Source of the DNA: Falsirhodobacter flavus
GTDB lineage: Bacteria > Pseudomonadota > Alphaproteobacteria > Rhodobacterales > Rhodobacteraceae
Direction: 5' to 3'
DNA: 64,000 nucleotides
Assembly (NCBI GenBank): GCA_029846755.1
Contig: JARWBI010000001.1
Coordinates: 620,001-684,000, forward strand
Position numbers and translations under genes: made by a program. Positions 19,309-28,332 of this stretch are shown one piece after another. Position 1 is the first letter of the stretch; every line of letters starts with the position of its first letter. Below the pieces are notes generated by a model. The model did no database searches and was not told the DNA's origin. It was given only the letters and a program-made list of their open reading frames with translations.

Positions 19309-20326
19309 GGCCGAGCACCTCGATGGCTGTGGTTTTCGGGGAAAGGGCGGCGACGACGCGGCGCATGCTGTCCGGATCGCTCGTGCCCAGCGCGATGAAC
19401 ATGCGCCCGTAGGGTTCGCCCTGCACGTCGTTCAGGCCGCCGTGCACCAGCCGCGCGGGGCGGCCTGTGATGCGGGCGATGTCGTCCAGCAGCGGGCGGC
19501 GGGCATCCGGCCCATAGACGTCGACGCGGATCAGCGCCTGATCGCCATCGGGGGTAATCCGGTCCGCCACATCACGCGGCAGGATCGGGGAAAGCCCGCG
19601 CAGCAGGCTTTTCGTCGTGTCGGCCTGCGGCGAGGCCATGACGCGGGCGACGGGCCCTTCCTCGACGATGCGGCCACGGTCCAGCACGACGACGCGGCCC
19701 GCGATCTGGCGGACCACCTCGATCTCGTGCGTTATCATCAGGATCGTGACGCCAAGGTCGCGGTTCACGCGGGCCAGCAGGTCCAGCACCCCTTGCGTCG
19801 TTTCCGGGTCCAGCGCCGAGGTCGCCTCGTCCGACAGAAGCAGCAGCGGGTCCGAGGCAAGCGCGCGGGCGATGCCGACGCGCTGCTTCTGCCCGCCCGA
19901 CAGGCGCGCGGGCCATGTGTCGGCCTTGTCGGCCAGCCCGACCAGATCCAGAAGCTCCATCACCCGTTTGCGCCGGGCCGCAGCGCCCACGCCCGCGATC
20001 TTCAGCGGCAGGGCGACGTTGTCCGCCACGGTCTTGGCCGACAGCAGGTTGAAGTGCTGGAAGATCATCCCGATCCGCCGCCGCACGGGTTGCAGCGCCT
20101 GTTCCGACAAGGGTGTGATGTCCAGGCCGTCGATGACGACGCGGCCTTCCTGCGGCTTGTCCAGACCGTTCAGGCAGCGGATCAGCGTGGATTTCCCCGC
20201 GCCGCTGCGCCCGATCAGGCCCACGATCTCGCCCTTCGCGATCGACAGGGTGATGTCGTCCAGCGCGGGCATGTCGGTGAAACGGCGGGTGACATGGTCG
20301 AGAAGGACGACCGGATGCTCTGTCAT
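19289..20326 (-). CDS. metN: Methionine ABC transporter ATP-binding protein MetN
   Basis: A 345-aa ATPase with Walker A GRSGAGKST, FQHFNLLSAKTVADNVALPL, signature LSGGQKQR, Walker B LLLSDEATSALDP, and the MetN-specific C-terminal regulatory (NIL/ACT-like) domain from about residue 270, which senses methionine in homologues. The start at 20326 has GAGGAG four bases upstream and matches the family N-terminus. It is separated from metQ by a strong hairpin. Confidence 0.95.
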   Translation of the reverse strand: MTEHPVVLLDHVTRRFTDMPALDDITLSIAKGEIVGLIGRSGAGKSTLIRCLNGLDKPQEGRVVIDGLDITPLSEQALQPVRRRIGMIFQHFNLLSAKTVADNVALPLKIAGVGAAARRKRVMELLDLVGLADKADTWPARLSGGQKQRVGIARALASDPLLLLSDEATSALDPETTQGVLDLLARVNRDLGVTILMITHEIEVVRQIAGRVVVLDRGRIVEEGPVARVMASPQADTTKSLLRGLSPILPRDVADRITPDGDQALIRVDVYGPDARRPLLDDIARITGRPARLVHGGLNDVQGEPYGRMFIALGTSDPDSMRRVVAALSPKTTAIEVLGHVPGDV

Positions 20327-20349
20327 TGGCTCCTCGTGGAAAACGCATG

Positions 20350-20375
20350 GGGGCGCGGGTGGTGGCCCGCGCCCC
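20350..20375 (-). terminator. Intercistronic hairpin between metQ and metN
   Basis: A perfect 10-bp stem GGGGCGCGGG/CCCGCGCCCC with a six-base loop lies in the 73-bp metQ-metN gap. There is no T-run, so partial termination or protection of metQ mRNA is more likely than complete termination. It parallels the ugpB-ugpA hairpin. Confidence 0.6.
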
Positions 20376-20399
20376 TGTGATTTCGCTCTATAGACCTTA

Positions 20400-21194
20400 T
20401 TACCAGCCGGGAACAGCCGCACCCTTGTAGGCGGCGTCATAGGCTTCCTTCACCGCGTCGGTGTGGAACGATTCGATCAGCGCCGCGACCCAGGGCGCGT
20501 CCTTGTCGGCGGTGCGCACGGCGATCAGGTTCATGTAGGGGTTGTTCTCGCCCGATTCCTGGGCGATGCGGTGATCGGCCAGATCGGCCTTGAACGCCCA
20601 GTCGGTATTCACGACGGCAGCGTCCAGATCGTCGATGGCGCGGCCCACGACGCCCGCGTCCAACTCGCGCAGGTCATAGCCTTTGGGATTTTCGGTCACG
20701 TCGATGACGGTCGCGAGGATGCCGGCATTCGGGTCCAGTTTGATGAGGCCGAGCTGCTCCAACACATTCAGCGCGCGGCCGCCGTTCGACGGATCGTTCG
20801 GAACGCCGATGACAGCACCCTCGGGCAGGTCGTCCAGCGAGGCGTGCTTCTTGGAATAGACGCCGATCGGGAAGATCGCGGTGTCGGCGACGTTCTCGAT
20901 CTCGTATCCCTGCTGCTGGACCTGCGCGTCCAGATAGGGCTGGTGCTGGAAGGCATTGGCGTCGATGTCGTTGTTCGCCAGCGCCTCGTTCGGCTGGGTA
21001 TAGTCGTTGAACAGCGTGGTCTGGATGTCCAGCCCGCGGGTCTTGCCCTCGGCCTTGACGGCTTCCCAGACGGTTTCATCCTCGCCGCCCATGATACCGA
21101 CGCGAACGGTGGTGTCCTGCGCCCAGAGGGGGGCTGCGATGGTGGCCGCCAGTGCAAGCCCCAGCGAGGCGCGGCGGAAGAGGCTGGTTTTCAT
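20400..21194 (-). CDS. metQ: Methionine ABC transporter substrate-binding protein MetQ
   Basis: A 264-aa NlpA/MetQ-family binding protein. The signal peptide MKTSLFRRASLGLALAATIAAPLWA has no lipobox cysteine, so it is likely soluble in the periplasm. TTVRVGIMGGEDETVWE, the FNDYTQPNEALANNDIDANAFQHQPYLD stretch and PNDPSNGGRALNVLEQLGLI are strong MetQ marks. The start at 21194 follows GGAGA at good spacing; an in-frame ATG at 21212 is less likely. It is the first gene of metQNI. Confidence 0.95.
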   Translation of the reverse strand: MKTSLFRRASLGLALAATIAAPLWAQDTTVRVGIMGGEDETVWEAVKAEGKTRGLDIQTTLFNDYTQPNEALANNDIDANAFQHQPYLDAQVQQQGYEIENVADTAIFPIGVYSKKHASLDDLPEGAVIGVPNDPSNGGRALNVLEQLGLIKLDPNAGILATVIDVTENPKGYDLRELDAGVVGRAIDDLDAAVVNTDWAFKADLADHRIAQESGENNPYMNLIAVRTADKDAPWVAALIESFHTDAVKEAYDAAYKGAAVPGW

Positions 21195-21533
21195 GGCAAT
21201 CTCCATGCGCATGGTGTCTGGCCCGGTTATTCACCCTGCCCGTAATTTGTGCAAGCGGGCGCGGCGAAATGCCGTTCCCTTCTGCGGCGGCGGCGTGGAA
21301 CGCCCGCGCCGCCCGCGCCGTCCTTAGGCGAATGTTGTTCAAAGCGTCACATGCACTTGCAAGAATCACCTTGCCCGGATGCTTTCAAATCCTTGAAGAT
21401 GTGCCCCGGCTGGGTTACGACTTGGCGCGTAGGTTCGTGTAATTAGTTTTTCAGGCTGTCGCCGGAGTTTTGTAATGGGTTCCCTGCAACGGGTGGAGTC
21501 CGTCCGCCTTCCGCATATGCGGGTCTTCTGGAC
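21195..21533. other. Intergenic region between metQ and the flippase gene
   Basis: A 339-bp divergent spacer. It contains two perfect 12-bp palindromes, CCATGCGCATGG (21203-21214, next to metQ) and CCGCATATGCGG (21511-21522, next to the flippase), and a short inverted repeat TTCAA-N4-TTGAA at 21384-21397. Promoters for both genes must lie here. I looked for a SAM riboswitch ahead of metQ and did not recognise one. The flippase frame stays open for some 30 codons upstream without a usual start codon. Confidence 0.4.
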
Positions 21534-22976
21534 ATGAGACTGTCGATCGGCGCGTCCGCCGTCGATGTTGCCTTGCGCCTTGCCGCGCAGATGGGCAGCA
21601 CGGTGGTCATCGCGCGGCTTCTTTCGCCCGAGGATTTCGGGCTCGCCATCCTTGTGCTGAGCGTGGTTGGCGTGATCGGCGCGCTTGTCGGTCTGCCGTT
21701 CGAGGAGGCGTTGGCCCAGCGCCGCCGCCTGTCGACGGCGCATCTTGAAACGACGCTTTTCGTCTCGTTGCTATTGGCAGTCGGGGCGGTGGGTATCGCT
21801 TTTGCCAGCGGTCCGCTGCTGGCGCATCTTGCCGGGATCGAAGCCGTGGCGTTCTGGCTGCCGCTGGCCACGCTGTTCCTTGTGGGGCAGGGGCCGGGAA
21901 CTGTCGCGCGGGCATTGGCGCGGCGGCATGAACGGTTCGTGGATCTTGCGATTTGCCAATCGGTCAGCACGGTCATCGGATGCGTGGTGGCGGTCGGGTT
22001 CGCGGTTCAGGGGCAGGGCATCCTTGCGCTGGTCCTGCAAAGGATGCTGCCGATCGTGCTGTTCCCGCTGCTGGCGATGGCCCTGGCGACATGGCACCGT
22101 CGGCAGGTGCTGGTCCGCCCGCGCTGGAACCGCGCGCGGCTGGACGAACTGTTCCGCTTTTCCTGGATCAACCTTGCAGATGTGGGGGTGGATTACGCCA
22201 CGCCCGCGGTGCTGACCTTCCTTGTGAACGCGCATTTCGGGACTGCCGTATTGGGGCAGTTGAACATCGCGATGCGGATGGTCGATCCGCTGCGTGCGGC
22301 CATCGGCAGCGTGGGGCACAATATTGCCTTCGCGATGCTGATGCGGATGCAGGGCGATCCGGCAAAGCTGGGCGCGGCGACGGCAGGTGTGGTCGTGAAC
22401 GTCGCGGCATTTTCGGTTCCGGCATTCCTTGGCCTTGCCGTCTGCGCGCCGATCCTTCTGCCGCTGCTGGTCGGGGCGGGCTGGGGCGAGGCTGTGCCCA
22501 TGGCACGCATCTTGTGCCTGATGGCGGCCGTTTCGGTGCCTTTCCGCTATTTCTACTCGGGCTATTCCGCCCTTGGGCGGCCTGAATACGGGCTTTGGGG
22601 CAGCCTTCTGGGCCTTGCCGCGATGATCCTGTGGATCGAGTTCGGAGCGGTGGCGGGTGCGCCCGGCGCGGTTGCAACCTCGCTTCTGGTGGCCGAGGGC
22701 GTGTCGGCGGCACTGGCGGTCGCGCTGTTGCTGCCTCTGGCCCGCCACGCCGCGCGGGATGCCATGATCCGCATGCTTCGGATCTGGGCCGCGACCGTTC
22801 TGATGGCATCGAGCCTACATTGGATTTTTCTGGGGGAGAACCCCCAAGGCGGCATAGAGCTGCTTCTTGCCATGATCGCAACGGGGATGCTGCTGTATCC
22901 GCTGCTGCTTCTGGCCTTCTGCCGGGATTGTTTCGACCGGCTGCGTATTGCGATGTTTTCCGGGGGAAGAAGCTGA
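21534..22976 (+). CDS. Polysaccharide flippase (Wzx/MATE-like membrane protein)
   Basis: A 480-aa protein with about twelve hydrophobic segments, beginning with the LRLAAQMGSTVVIARLLSPEDFG stretch typical of the oligosaccharide flippase family (the usual form is ...hhhRLLsPedFGlhAh). FRFSWINLADVGVDYATP and LGQLNIAMRMVDP are also family-like. It should move lipid-linked polysaccharide units across the inner membrane. The ATG at 21534 lacks a strong ribosome-binding site. Its stop overlaps the next gene (TGATG), so the two are coupled. Confidence 0.85.
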   Translation: MRLSIGASAVDVALRLAAQMGSTVVIARLLSPEDFGLAILVLSVVGVIGALVGLPFEEALAQRRRLSTAHLETTLFVSLLLAVGAVGIAFASGPLLAHLAGIEAVAFWLPLATLFLVGQGPGTVARALARRHERFVDLAICQSVSTVIGCVVAVGFAVQGQGILALVLQRMLPIVLFPLLAMALATWHRRQVLVRPRWNRARLDELFRFSWINLADVGVDYATPAVLTFLVNAHFGTAVLGQLNIAMRMVDPLRAAIGSVGHNIAFAMLMRMQGDPAKLGAATAGVVVNVAAFSVPAFLGLAVCAPILLPLLVGAGWGEAVPMARILCLMAAVSVPFRYFYSGYSALGRPEYGLWGSLLGLAAMILWIEFGAVAGAPGAVATSLLVAEGVSAALAVALLLPLARHAARDAMIRMLRIWAATVLMASSLHWIFLGENPQGGIELLLAMIATGMLLYPLLLLAFCRDCFDRLRIAMFSGGRS

Positions 22977-24031
22977 TGATTACCTTTGTGATGTCGGGGG
23001 ACCATCATTACACCATCACCACCGTGCTGGAGACGCGCAGTCACGCGCGCCATGGTGGTATCATCATCCTGACGTTCCAGGAATTCCTGCGGATGCCGAA
23101 GCTGCCCGTATCGGATTACGTCTTCGTCGATCTGGAACGCCAGGGGCGCGACGTGCTGGCGGCGGCGCAGGCGCGGCTGAAACTGCTGCGCGACGCGATG
23201 CCTGGGATGCGGGTGCTGAACCCGCCCAGCCCCTGCCTTGGCCGGCTGGAGGTGATGCGCCGCCTCTATCAGCCCGAGATCAACCGTTTCCGCGTATTGC
23301 CCGCGACCAACCTGCCGCATGACCTGAGCTTTCCTGTCTTTCTGCGGCGGCTGGACGATCACGAAGGGCCGATGACCGCGCTGCTTCCCACCGCCGCCGC
23401 AATGGAGGAAGCGATCGCTGCCCTGTTGACCAGAGGCATCCCGCGCGAGGCGCTGGCCGTGACAGAATACGTCAATGCCCGCAACAAGGATGGTTGGCAC
23501 GAGAAGCGGTCCTATTTTCGCATCGGCGACCGTCTGTTCCCTTCGGCGCTGGATGCCAGCACCAACTGGATCTGCAAGGGCAATGTGGACGACACCAACA
23601 AGGTGGACACTCATGCGCGCGAGATGGAGTTCCTTGCCGGGAACGAGGATCACGACATCATGCTCCACGCCTTTGACGCGGCGGGTATCACCTATGGCCG
23701 CGCCGACTATGCCGTGGTCGAAGGCCGCCCGCAATTGTTCGAGATCAACACCAACCCGATGATCGAACGGCCCGAGGCGATGCCGAAGGGCGAGCGCGAC
23801 TATTCCGAAACGGTGCTGACGCGCTGGCTGGACGCGCTGGCGGAATTCTCGCCCGCATGGCCGGGCGAGGAGGCGCGCTGGATCGCGGTTGGGGGCGCCA
23901 GCGTCGCGGCGCCGACCATGACCGGCCACCGCGTCCGCCGGGCGGTCCGCAAGGTGCTGGCCGTGACCGGCAGGCTGCACCGCGAGACTGCCGTGATGCG
24001 CCGTCTGCGCACCATCGGCATCATGCGTTAG
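22976..24031 (+). CDS. ATP-grasp-fold protein in a polysaccharide locus
   Basis: A 351-aa protein that I place in the ATP-grasp superfamily. The C-terminal part has GITYGRADYAVVEGRPQLFEINTNPMIERP (about residues 240-265), where the acidic and Asn residues resemble the metal-ATP ligands of the fold. The N-terminal third (MITFVMSGDHHYTITTVLE) would be the pre-ATP-grasp domain. Substrate is unknown. Overlap with the flippase gene suggests it modifies or ligates a component of the exported glycan. Its TAG stop overlaps the TAA stop of the convergent kpsE-like gene. Confidence 0.7.
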   Translation: MITFVMSGDHHYTITTVLETRSHARHGGIIILTFQEFLRMPKLPVSDYVFVDLERQGRDVLAAAQARLKLLRDAMPGMRVLNPPSPCLGRLEVMRRLYQPEINRFRVLPATNLPHDLSFPVFLRRLDDHEGPMTALLPTAAAMEEAIAALLTRGIPREALAVTEYVNARNKDGWHEKRSYFRIGDRLFPSALDASTNWICKGNVDDTNKVDTHAREMEFLAGNEDHDIMLHAFDAAGITYGRADYAVVEGRPQLFEINTNPMIERPEAMPKGERDYSETVLTRWLDALAEFSPAWPGEEARWIAVGGASVAAPTMTGHRVRRAVRKVLAVTGRLHRETAVMRRLRTIGIMR

Positions 24032-25593
24032 GACGAGACCTGTTCGCGCAGGATCGCGACCGTCATCGAGATCATCAGGTAGATCCCTGCAAAGATCAGC
24101 ATGGCGACAAGCGTATTCTCGAACGCGCGGGGATAGGCCGGTTCGTCCGCAGCCAGCGGGCGGACCGACAACGACAGATAGCGGGTCTGGCGGCTGACCT
24201 CCATCCGCGCCGTTTCCATCGACTGAAGCGATTCGGCCAGCATCATCTGCCGGGTTTCCACATCGCCCTGCGCCATCAGCAGACGGCTTTGCACCTGCGC
24301 CAGCGACATGTTGTCTTCGGTGCTTTGGGTCAGGCGGGCGCGCAGGCTTGCGATCTCGTCGTTCAGGCGGGCGATGCGGGCCTTCAACGGCTCCATCCTG
24401 GCGATGTTCGGCGTCGGGTTTGCCTCCATCTGCTGAAGCGAAAGCCGGTCCTGAAGAAGCTCGGTCTCGAGCGTGCCGATCTGGGTGGTGATGAGCGTCA
24501 CCTCCACCTCGGACGACAGGACGCGGTATTGCTCTTGCAGATGGACGACGCGCTCCTGCGCTTCGATCATCTTCTGTTCCGCCAGATTGTAGCCTTCCTG
24601 TGCCCCGGCCATCTGATCCTCGCGCATCCGCTGGGTCAGCTCGTCCACCTGCTCTTCGGCATAGGAGATCAGCGCTTCCGAAAAGGCGACGGCGGCGGCG
24701 GGATCGGTGGCCTTCACCTCCATCTTCACGATCCCCTCGGTCGGATCGTAGGAGATGTTTACGTTGCGCTTGTAGGTTTTGTAGGCCGTCTCGAACGTGG
24801 CATTGGGGGCGAGGCGTTGCAGATCGTCGATATGCGCGTCGCTGAAATGCGCGCGGAAGCCCAGATCGTGGTCCAGCCGCTCCATCGCGTCGCGTGATTG
24901 CAGATAGCCCTGCACCGACATCGAATCCTGCGACGTTGCCATCGCTGTTCCGCGCAGCATCCCGCCAAGCCCGCCGACCACGGGGTTTTCGGCCTGCTGG
25001 ATGACGAATTCGGATTTCGACGAATAGAGCGGGGTCGCCACGCGGTAGAAATACCAGCCCGCCACCAGCGTGGGCAGCAGCACGAAGAAGGCCAGTCGCG
25101 CGGCCAGCATCAGAAGCGCGCGGCGGCGGCGGCGGGCGATGTCGCGCTGGATGCGGATCAGGTCGGTCAGGTGGCTGGTTTCGGCCCGGACCTGCGTGGA
25201 CGGCACCCGCAGCGGCTTGATCGTCTGGGGCAGCTGCGCCTTCTTCTCGCCCTCGGCAGGGGTAGGCGCCTCGGGCTTTGGAACAAGGCCGACGACGCTG
25301 TTGCGCTGGAACGGATCGGTGCCTGTGCGGCGCAGAAGAATCACCGCCTCCAGGTCCGAGCTGGCCTCGATGCCCTGTTTCGCAGCCATGCGCCGCGCCA
25401 TGCGAAGCTGCCGGTCCGTCAGCCCTTCGGCAGTGACGGCGGCGAGTTCTTCGGGCGTGACGCCGCCCGCGGGTTTCGTTGCCGCGAAGTCGAGCCCATC
25501 CTCGGGCGCGTCGAACAGCGATTCCGGCGCCTCGGGCGGCTGGCGGTCCTGCTTGCGGATGTTGAAGCGCTTAGCTGTGAGCTTCATAGTCAT
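24028..25593 (-). CDS. Capsule polysaccharide export inner-membrane protein (KpsE/CtrB-like, PCP family)
   Basis: A 521-aa polysaccharide co-polymerase. A cytoplasmic N-terminal region of about 170 residues is rich in charged residues and Pro. A first membrane span follows (LMLAARLAFFVLLPTLVAGWYFYRVATPLYSSKSEFVIQQAE, the Wzz-type segment), then a long periplasmic coiled-coil region (about 330-480, with LQEQYRVLSSEVEV) and a C-terminal membrane span (NTLVAMLIFAGIYLMISMTVAIL). The N-terminal extension is longer than in classic KpsE. The start at 25593 (or Met three codons later) lies inside the upstream kpsT-like gene. Confidence 0.85.
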   Translation of the reverse strand: MTMKLTAKRFNIRKQDRQPPEAPESLFDAPEDGLDFAATKPAGGVTPEELAAVTAEGLTDRQLRMARRMAAKQGIEASSDLEAVILLRRTGTDPFQRNSVVGLVPKPEAPTPAEGEKKAQLPQTIKPLRVPSTQVRAETSHLTDLIRIQRDIARRRRRALLMLAARLAFFVLLPTLVAGWYFYRVATPLYSSKSEFVIQQAENPVVGGLGGMLRGTAMATSQDSMSVQGYLQSRDAMERLDHDLGFRAHFSDAHIDDLQRLAPNATFETAYKTYKRNVNISYDPTEGIVKMEVKATDPAAAVAFSEALISYAEEQVDELTQRMREDQMAGAQEGYNLAEQKMIEAQERVVHLQEQYRVLSSEVEVTLITTQIGTLETELLQDRLSLQQMEANPTPNIARMEPLKARIARLNDEIASLRARLTQSTEDNMSLAQVQSRLLMAQGDVETRQMMLAESLQSMETARMEVSRQTRYLSLSVRPLAADEPAYPRAFENTLVAMLIFAGIYLMISMTVAILREQVSS

Positions 25594-26230
25594 AAAGGCG
25601 CTTCGCCTCCTCCAGCGTGTCGAACATGTAAAGCTGCCCGTTGCGCAGCACGGCAGCCGAACGGCAGAATTTTTCCAGCGTGCTTGCCTGATGCGAGACG
25701 ATGACGAGCGTCGAGTTCTGAAGCCGGTCGCGCAGGATCGAGCCTGCCTTGCGGTTGAACTCCGGGTCGGTCGTCGCAGGCATCCCTTCGTCGATCAGAT
25801 AGATGTCGAATTCCAGTGCCAGCATCAGCGAAAAGCTGAACCGCGAGCGCATCCCGGCGGAATATGTGCCGACCGGCATGTCGAAATATTCGTCGATGGA
25901 TGTCAGCCAGCGGCAGAACGCCTCGATATAGTCGGGGTCGAGGCCGTAGAGCCGCGCGATGTAGCGGGCGTTCTCCTTGGCCGTGTGCCGGTTCACGATC
26001 CCGCCCATGAACCCCAGCGGGAAGGAGATGCGCGAGGTGCGGCGCACCGCTCCCTCGTCGGGTTTCTCAAGCCCCGCCATCATGTTGATGATCGTTGTCT
26101 TGCCCGTGCCGTTGGGCGCGAGGATGCCGAGGGAATTGCCGATCTCTACCCGGAACGATGCGCGGTCGAGGATCACCTTGCGTTGTTTGCCCGTCCAGAA
26201 GGACTTGCTGACATTTTCGAACTCGATCAT
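25571..26230 (-). CDS. Capsule polysaccharide ABC exporter ATP-binding protein (KpsT-like)
   Basis: A 219-aa ATPase of the KpsT/CtrD/BexA branch. The Walker A is LAPNGTGKTT, there is FPLGFMGGIVNRHTAKENARYIARLYG, the signature is degenerate (TYSAGMRSRFSFSLMLALEFD, typical for KpsT), and Walker B is IYLIDEGMPATTDPEF. It powers export of capsule-type polysaccharide with a KpsM permease, which is not encoded next to it. The 3' end overlaps the kpsE-like gene by 23 bp. Confidence 0.92.
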   Translation of the reverse strand: MIEFENVSKSFWTGKQRKVILDRASFRVEIGNSLGILAPNGTGKTTIINMMAGLEKPDEGAVRRTSRISFPLGFMGGIVNRHTAKENARYIARLYGLDPDYIEAFCRWLTSIDEYFDMPVGTYSAGMRSRFSFSLMLALEFDIYLIDEGMPATTDPEFNRKAGSILRDRLQNSTLVIVSHQASTLEKFCRSAAVLRNGQLYMFDTLEEAKRLYDYEAHS

Positions 26231-26396
26231 CCGTCACTCGTCCCCGGTCCGATGTATCCCTAGCGGATGATAGGTTAAGGCTCCGTCAGCAAGGGTAGCC
26301 TAGAACAACCGAAGGTTGCTGGCAAATTGGAATGGCGGCTGTTTGCTTGTGCCGAAGCATCTGTGGCATAACGACACCGCCTGAAGGAGTGCCCAG

Positions 26397-27170
26397 ATGA
26401 CCCCGCTTGACCGTGCCTATGCTGCGATGATCGCCGATCCCGAAGACGACGCTGCGCGCCTTGGATATTACGCACGGCTGGCCGATGACGAGCTGGTCCT
26501 GCTGACCGAGGCCGAGGCGAAGGATGGCAACGTCACGCCGCGCCTGTTCCCGCTGGAGGATGGCCCCTTCGTGCTGGCCTTCGATTCCGAGGAGAAGCTG
26601 TCTGCATTTTCGGGCGGGGTCACGGATTATGCGGCGCTTCCGGGCCGGGTGATCGCGGCGCAGCTGGCGGGGCAGGGTGTGGGCCTTGGCGTGAACCTGG
26701 GGGCGGACAGCGCGATGCTGCTGCCGCCCGAGGCGGTGGACTGGCTGGCCGGAACGCTGGAACACGGGCCCGAGCAGACCGAAGCGCAGCCGGAAAGTTT
26801 CCACGCGCCGCAGGTCCCGCAGCGGTTGCTGGCCGCCTTGGGGGACAAGCTGGCAGGGGCGTCGGGGCTTGCGTCGCATGCGCTGCTGGCGGGGGTCGCC
26901 TATGTTGGCGGGCGGCGCGGGCATGTGCTGGCTTTTATCGGCGCAAAGGACGGGGCCGAGGATGCGCTGGCCCGCTCCGCCGCCGAGGCGCTGACATTCT
27001 CGGGGATCGAGGCGGGCGAAATGGACGTCGTCTGCCTGCCCGACGGCCCGGCCGCGCGGATGATCGCAAAGGTGGGCCTGCGGCTGGACCTGCCGGAGCC
27101 TGCCGCGCCCGTGATCCGCGAGATCAAGGCCCCCGGAGCCGATCCGGACGCGCCGCCGAAGCTGCGTTGA
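26397..27170 (+). CDS. SseB N-terminal domain-containing protein
   Basis: A 257-aa soluble acidic protein. LARYA-type opening TPLDRAYAAMIADPEDDAARLGYYARLADDELVLLTE, the FPLEDGPFVLAFDSEEKLSAF stretch and LGVNLGADSAMLLPPEAVDWL match the SseB-like domain, a family of poorly known function. AAGGAG lies eight bases before the ATG. It stands alone between kpsT and the ribosomal protein operon; no functional link to either is evident. Confidence 0.82.
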   Translation: MTPLDRAYAAMIADPEDDAARLGYYARLADDELVLLTEAEAKDGNVTPRLFPLEDGPFVLAFDSEEKLSAFSGGVTDYAALPGRVIAAQLAGQGVGLGVNLGADSAMLLPPEAVDWLAGTLEHGPEQTEAQPESFHAPQVPQRLLAALGDKLAGASGLASHALLAGVAYVGGRRGHVLAFIGAKDGAEDALARSAAEALTFSGIEAGEMDVVCLPDGPAARMIAKVGLRLDLPEPAAPVIREIKAPGADPDAPPKLR

Positions 27171-27235
27171 TGGGGTATTAAAATACCTTTCTCGCAAGGC
27201 ACTGTTTTTGCTTCGATTTATGTGGTTCGCTTCGC

Positions 27236-27264
27236 TTGACGGCGCCTGTCATCTGAACGATACA
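27236..27264 (+). promoter_or_regulatory. Probable sigma-70 promoter of rplM-rpsI
   Basis: TTGACG (27236-27241), a 17-bp spacer and GATACA (27259-27264) lie about 55 bp before the rplM start. The -35 match and spacing are good for a housekeeping promoter. Transcription start is inferred, not seen. Confidence 0.55.
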
Positions 27265-27318
27265 CCCTCAATCCGAATTCGCGGGGATTCCCGCCCACTA
27301 ACCTCATAGGGTTCAGAG

Positions 27319-27783
27319 ATGAAAACCTTCACCGCTACTCCGGCGGATATCGAGAAGAAGTGGATCCTGATCGACGCCGAAGGCATCGTTCTGGGCCGCC
27401 TCGCCACGATCGTCGCCAACATCCTGCGCGGCAAGAACAAGCCGACCTTCACGCCGCACATGGACATGGGCGACAACGTGATCATCATCAACGCCGACAA
27501 GGTGCAGATGACGGGCAACAAGCGCGCCGACAAACGCTACTACTGGCACACGGGCCATCCGGGCGGGATCAAGTTCCGCACCGCAGCACAGGTTCTTGAC
27601 GGCGCCCACCCCGAGCGTGTCGTGACCAAAGCAGTCGAGCGCATGATCACCCGCAACTCGCTGGGCCGTCAGCAAATGACGAACCTGCGCGTCTATGCCG
27701 GCGCCGAGCACCCGCATGAAGCTCAGCAGCCGACCGTTCTGGACGTCGCGGCGCTGAACCCGAAAAACACCCGGAGCGCCTGA
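27319..27783 (+). CDS. rplM: 50S ribosomal protein L13
   Basis: A 154-aa large-subunit protein. [64 protein letters not shown] and YWHTGHPGG are the L13 signature. Followed by rpsI after two bases, the near-universal rplM-rpsI arrangement. Confidence 0.98.
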   Translation: MKTFTATPADIEKKWILIDAEGIVLGRLATIVANILRGKNKPTFTPHMDMGDNVIIINADKVQMTGNKRADKRYYWHTGHPGGIKFRTAAQVLDGAHPERVVTKAVERMITRNSLGRQQMTNLRVYAGAEHPHEAQQPTVLDVAALNPKNTRSA

Positions 27784-27785
27784 TC

Positions 27786-28268
27786 ATGGCTGACATCAAA
27801 TCCCTCGACGATCTGAAATCGGCCGTTTCGACCCCGGCTGGCGAAGAAGTCACCCTGAAGCGTGAACCCGTGCGTGATGCACAGGGCCGCGCCTATGCCA
27901 CCGGCAAGCGTAAGGACGCAGTCGCTCGCGTCTGGATCAAGCCGGGTTCGGGCAAGGTCACCGTCAACGGCAAGACCATGACGGAATACTTCGCCCGTCC
28001 GGTTCTGCAGATGATCCTGCGCCAGCCGTTCACCATCGCCAACGTGGAAGGCCAGTTCGACGTGGTCGCTACCGTTGCTGGCGGCGGTCTGTCGGGTCAG
28101 GCCGGTGCTGTGAAGCATGGCGTGTCGAAAGCCCTGCAACTTTACGATCCCGCGCTGCGCGGCGCCCTGAAAGCCGCCGGCTTCCTGACCCGCGACAGCC
28201 GTGTCGTCGAGCGTAAGAAATACGGTAAAGCGAAAGCTCGCCGCAGCTTCCAGTTCTCGAAGCGCTGA
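27786..28268 (+). CDS. rpsI: 30S ribosomal protein S9
   Basis: A 160-aa small-subunit protein with an N-terminal extension of about 30 residues common in alphaproteobacteria. [26 protein letters not shown] and the C-terminal [24 protein letters not shown] (the basic tail that reaches the P-site) are conclusive. A terminator hairpin follows directly. Confidence 0.98.
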   Translation: MADIKSLDDLKSAVSTPAGEEVTLKREPVRDAQGRAYATGKRKDAVARVWIKPGSGKVTVNGKTMTEYFARPVLQMILRQPFTIANVEGQFDVVATVAGGGLSGQAGAVKHGVSKALQLYDPALRGALKAAGFLTRDSRVVERKKYGKAKARRSFQFSKR

Positions 28269-28285
28269 TCTTCGGACCATTCCGG

Positions 28286-28315
28286 AAAGGGCCCGCCTTG
28301 TGCGGGCCTTTTTCA
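28286..28315 (+). terminator. Rho-independent terminator of rplM-rpsI
   Basis: Stem GGCCCGC/GCGGGCC (28290-28296 with 28302-28308), loop CTTGT, followed by TTTTT. A classic intrinsic terminator 18 bp after the rpsI stop. Confidence 0.92.
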
Positions 28316-28332
28316 TGTCGCGTCACCCGGGC

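Noticed and set aside
21195-21533. SAM riboswitch upstream of metQ
   Set aside because: The region was read on the minus strand for SAM-II-like conserved blocks and none was convincing.
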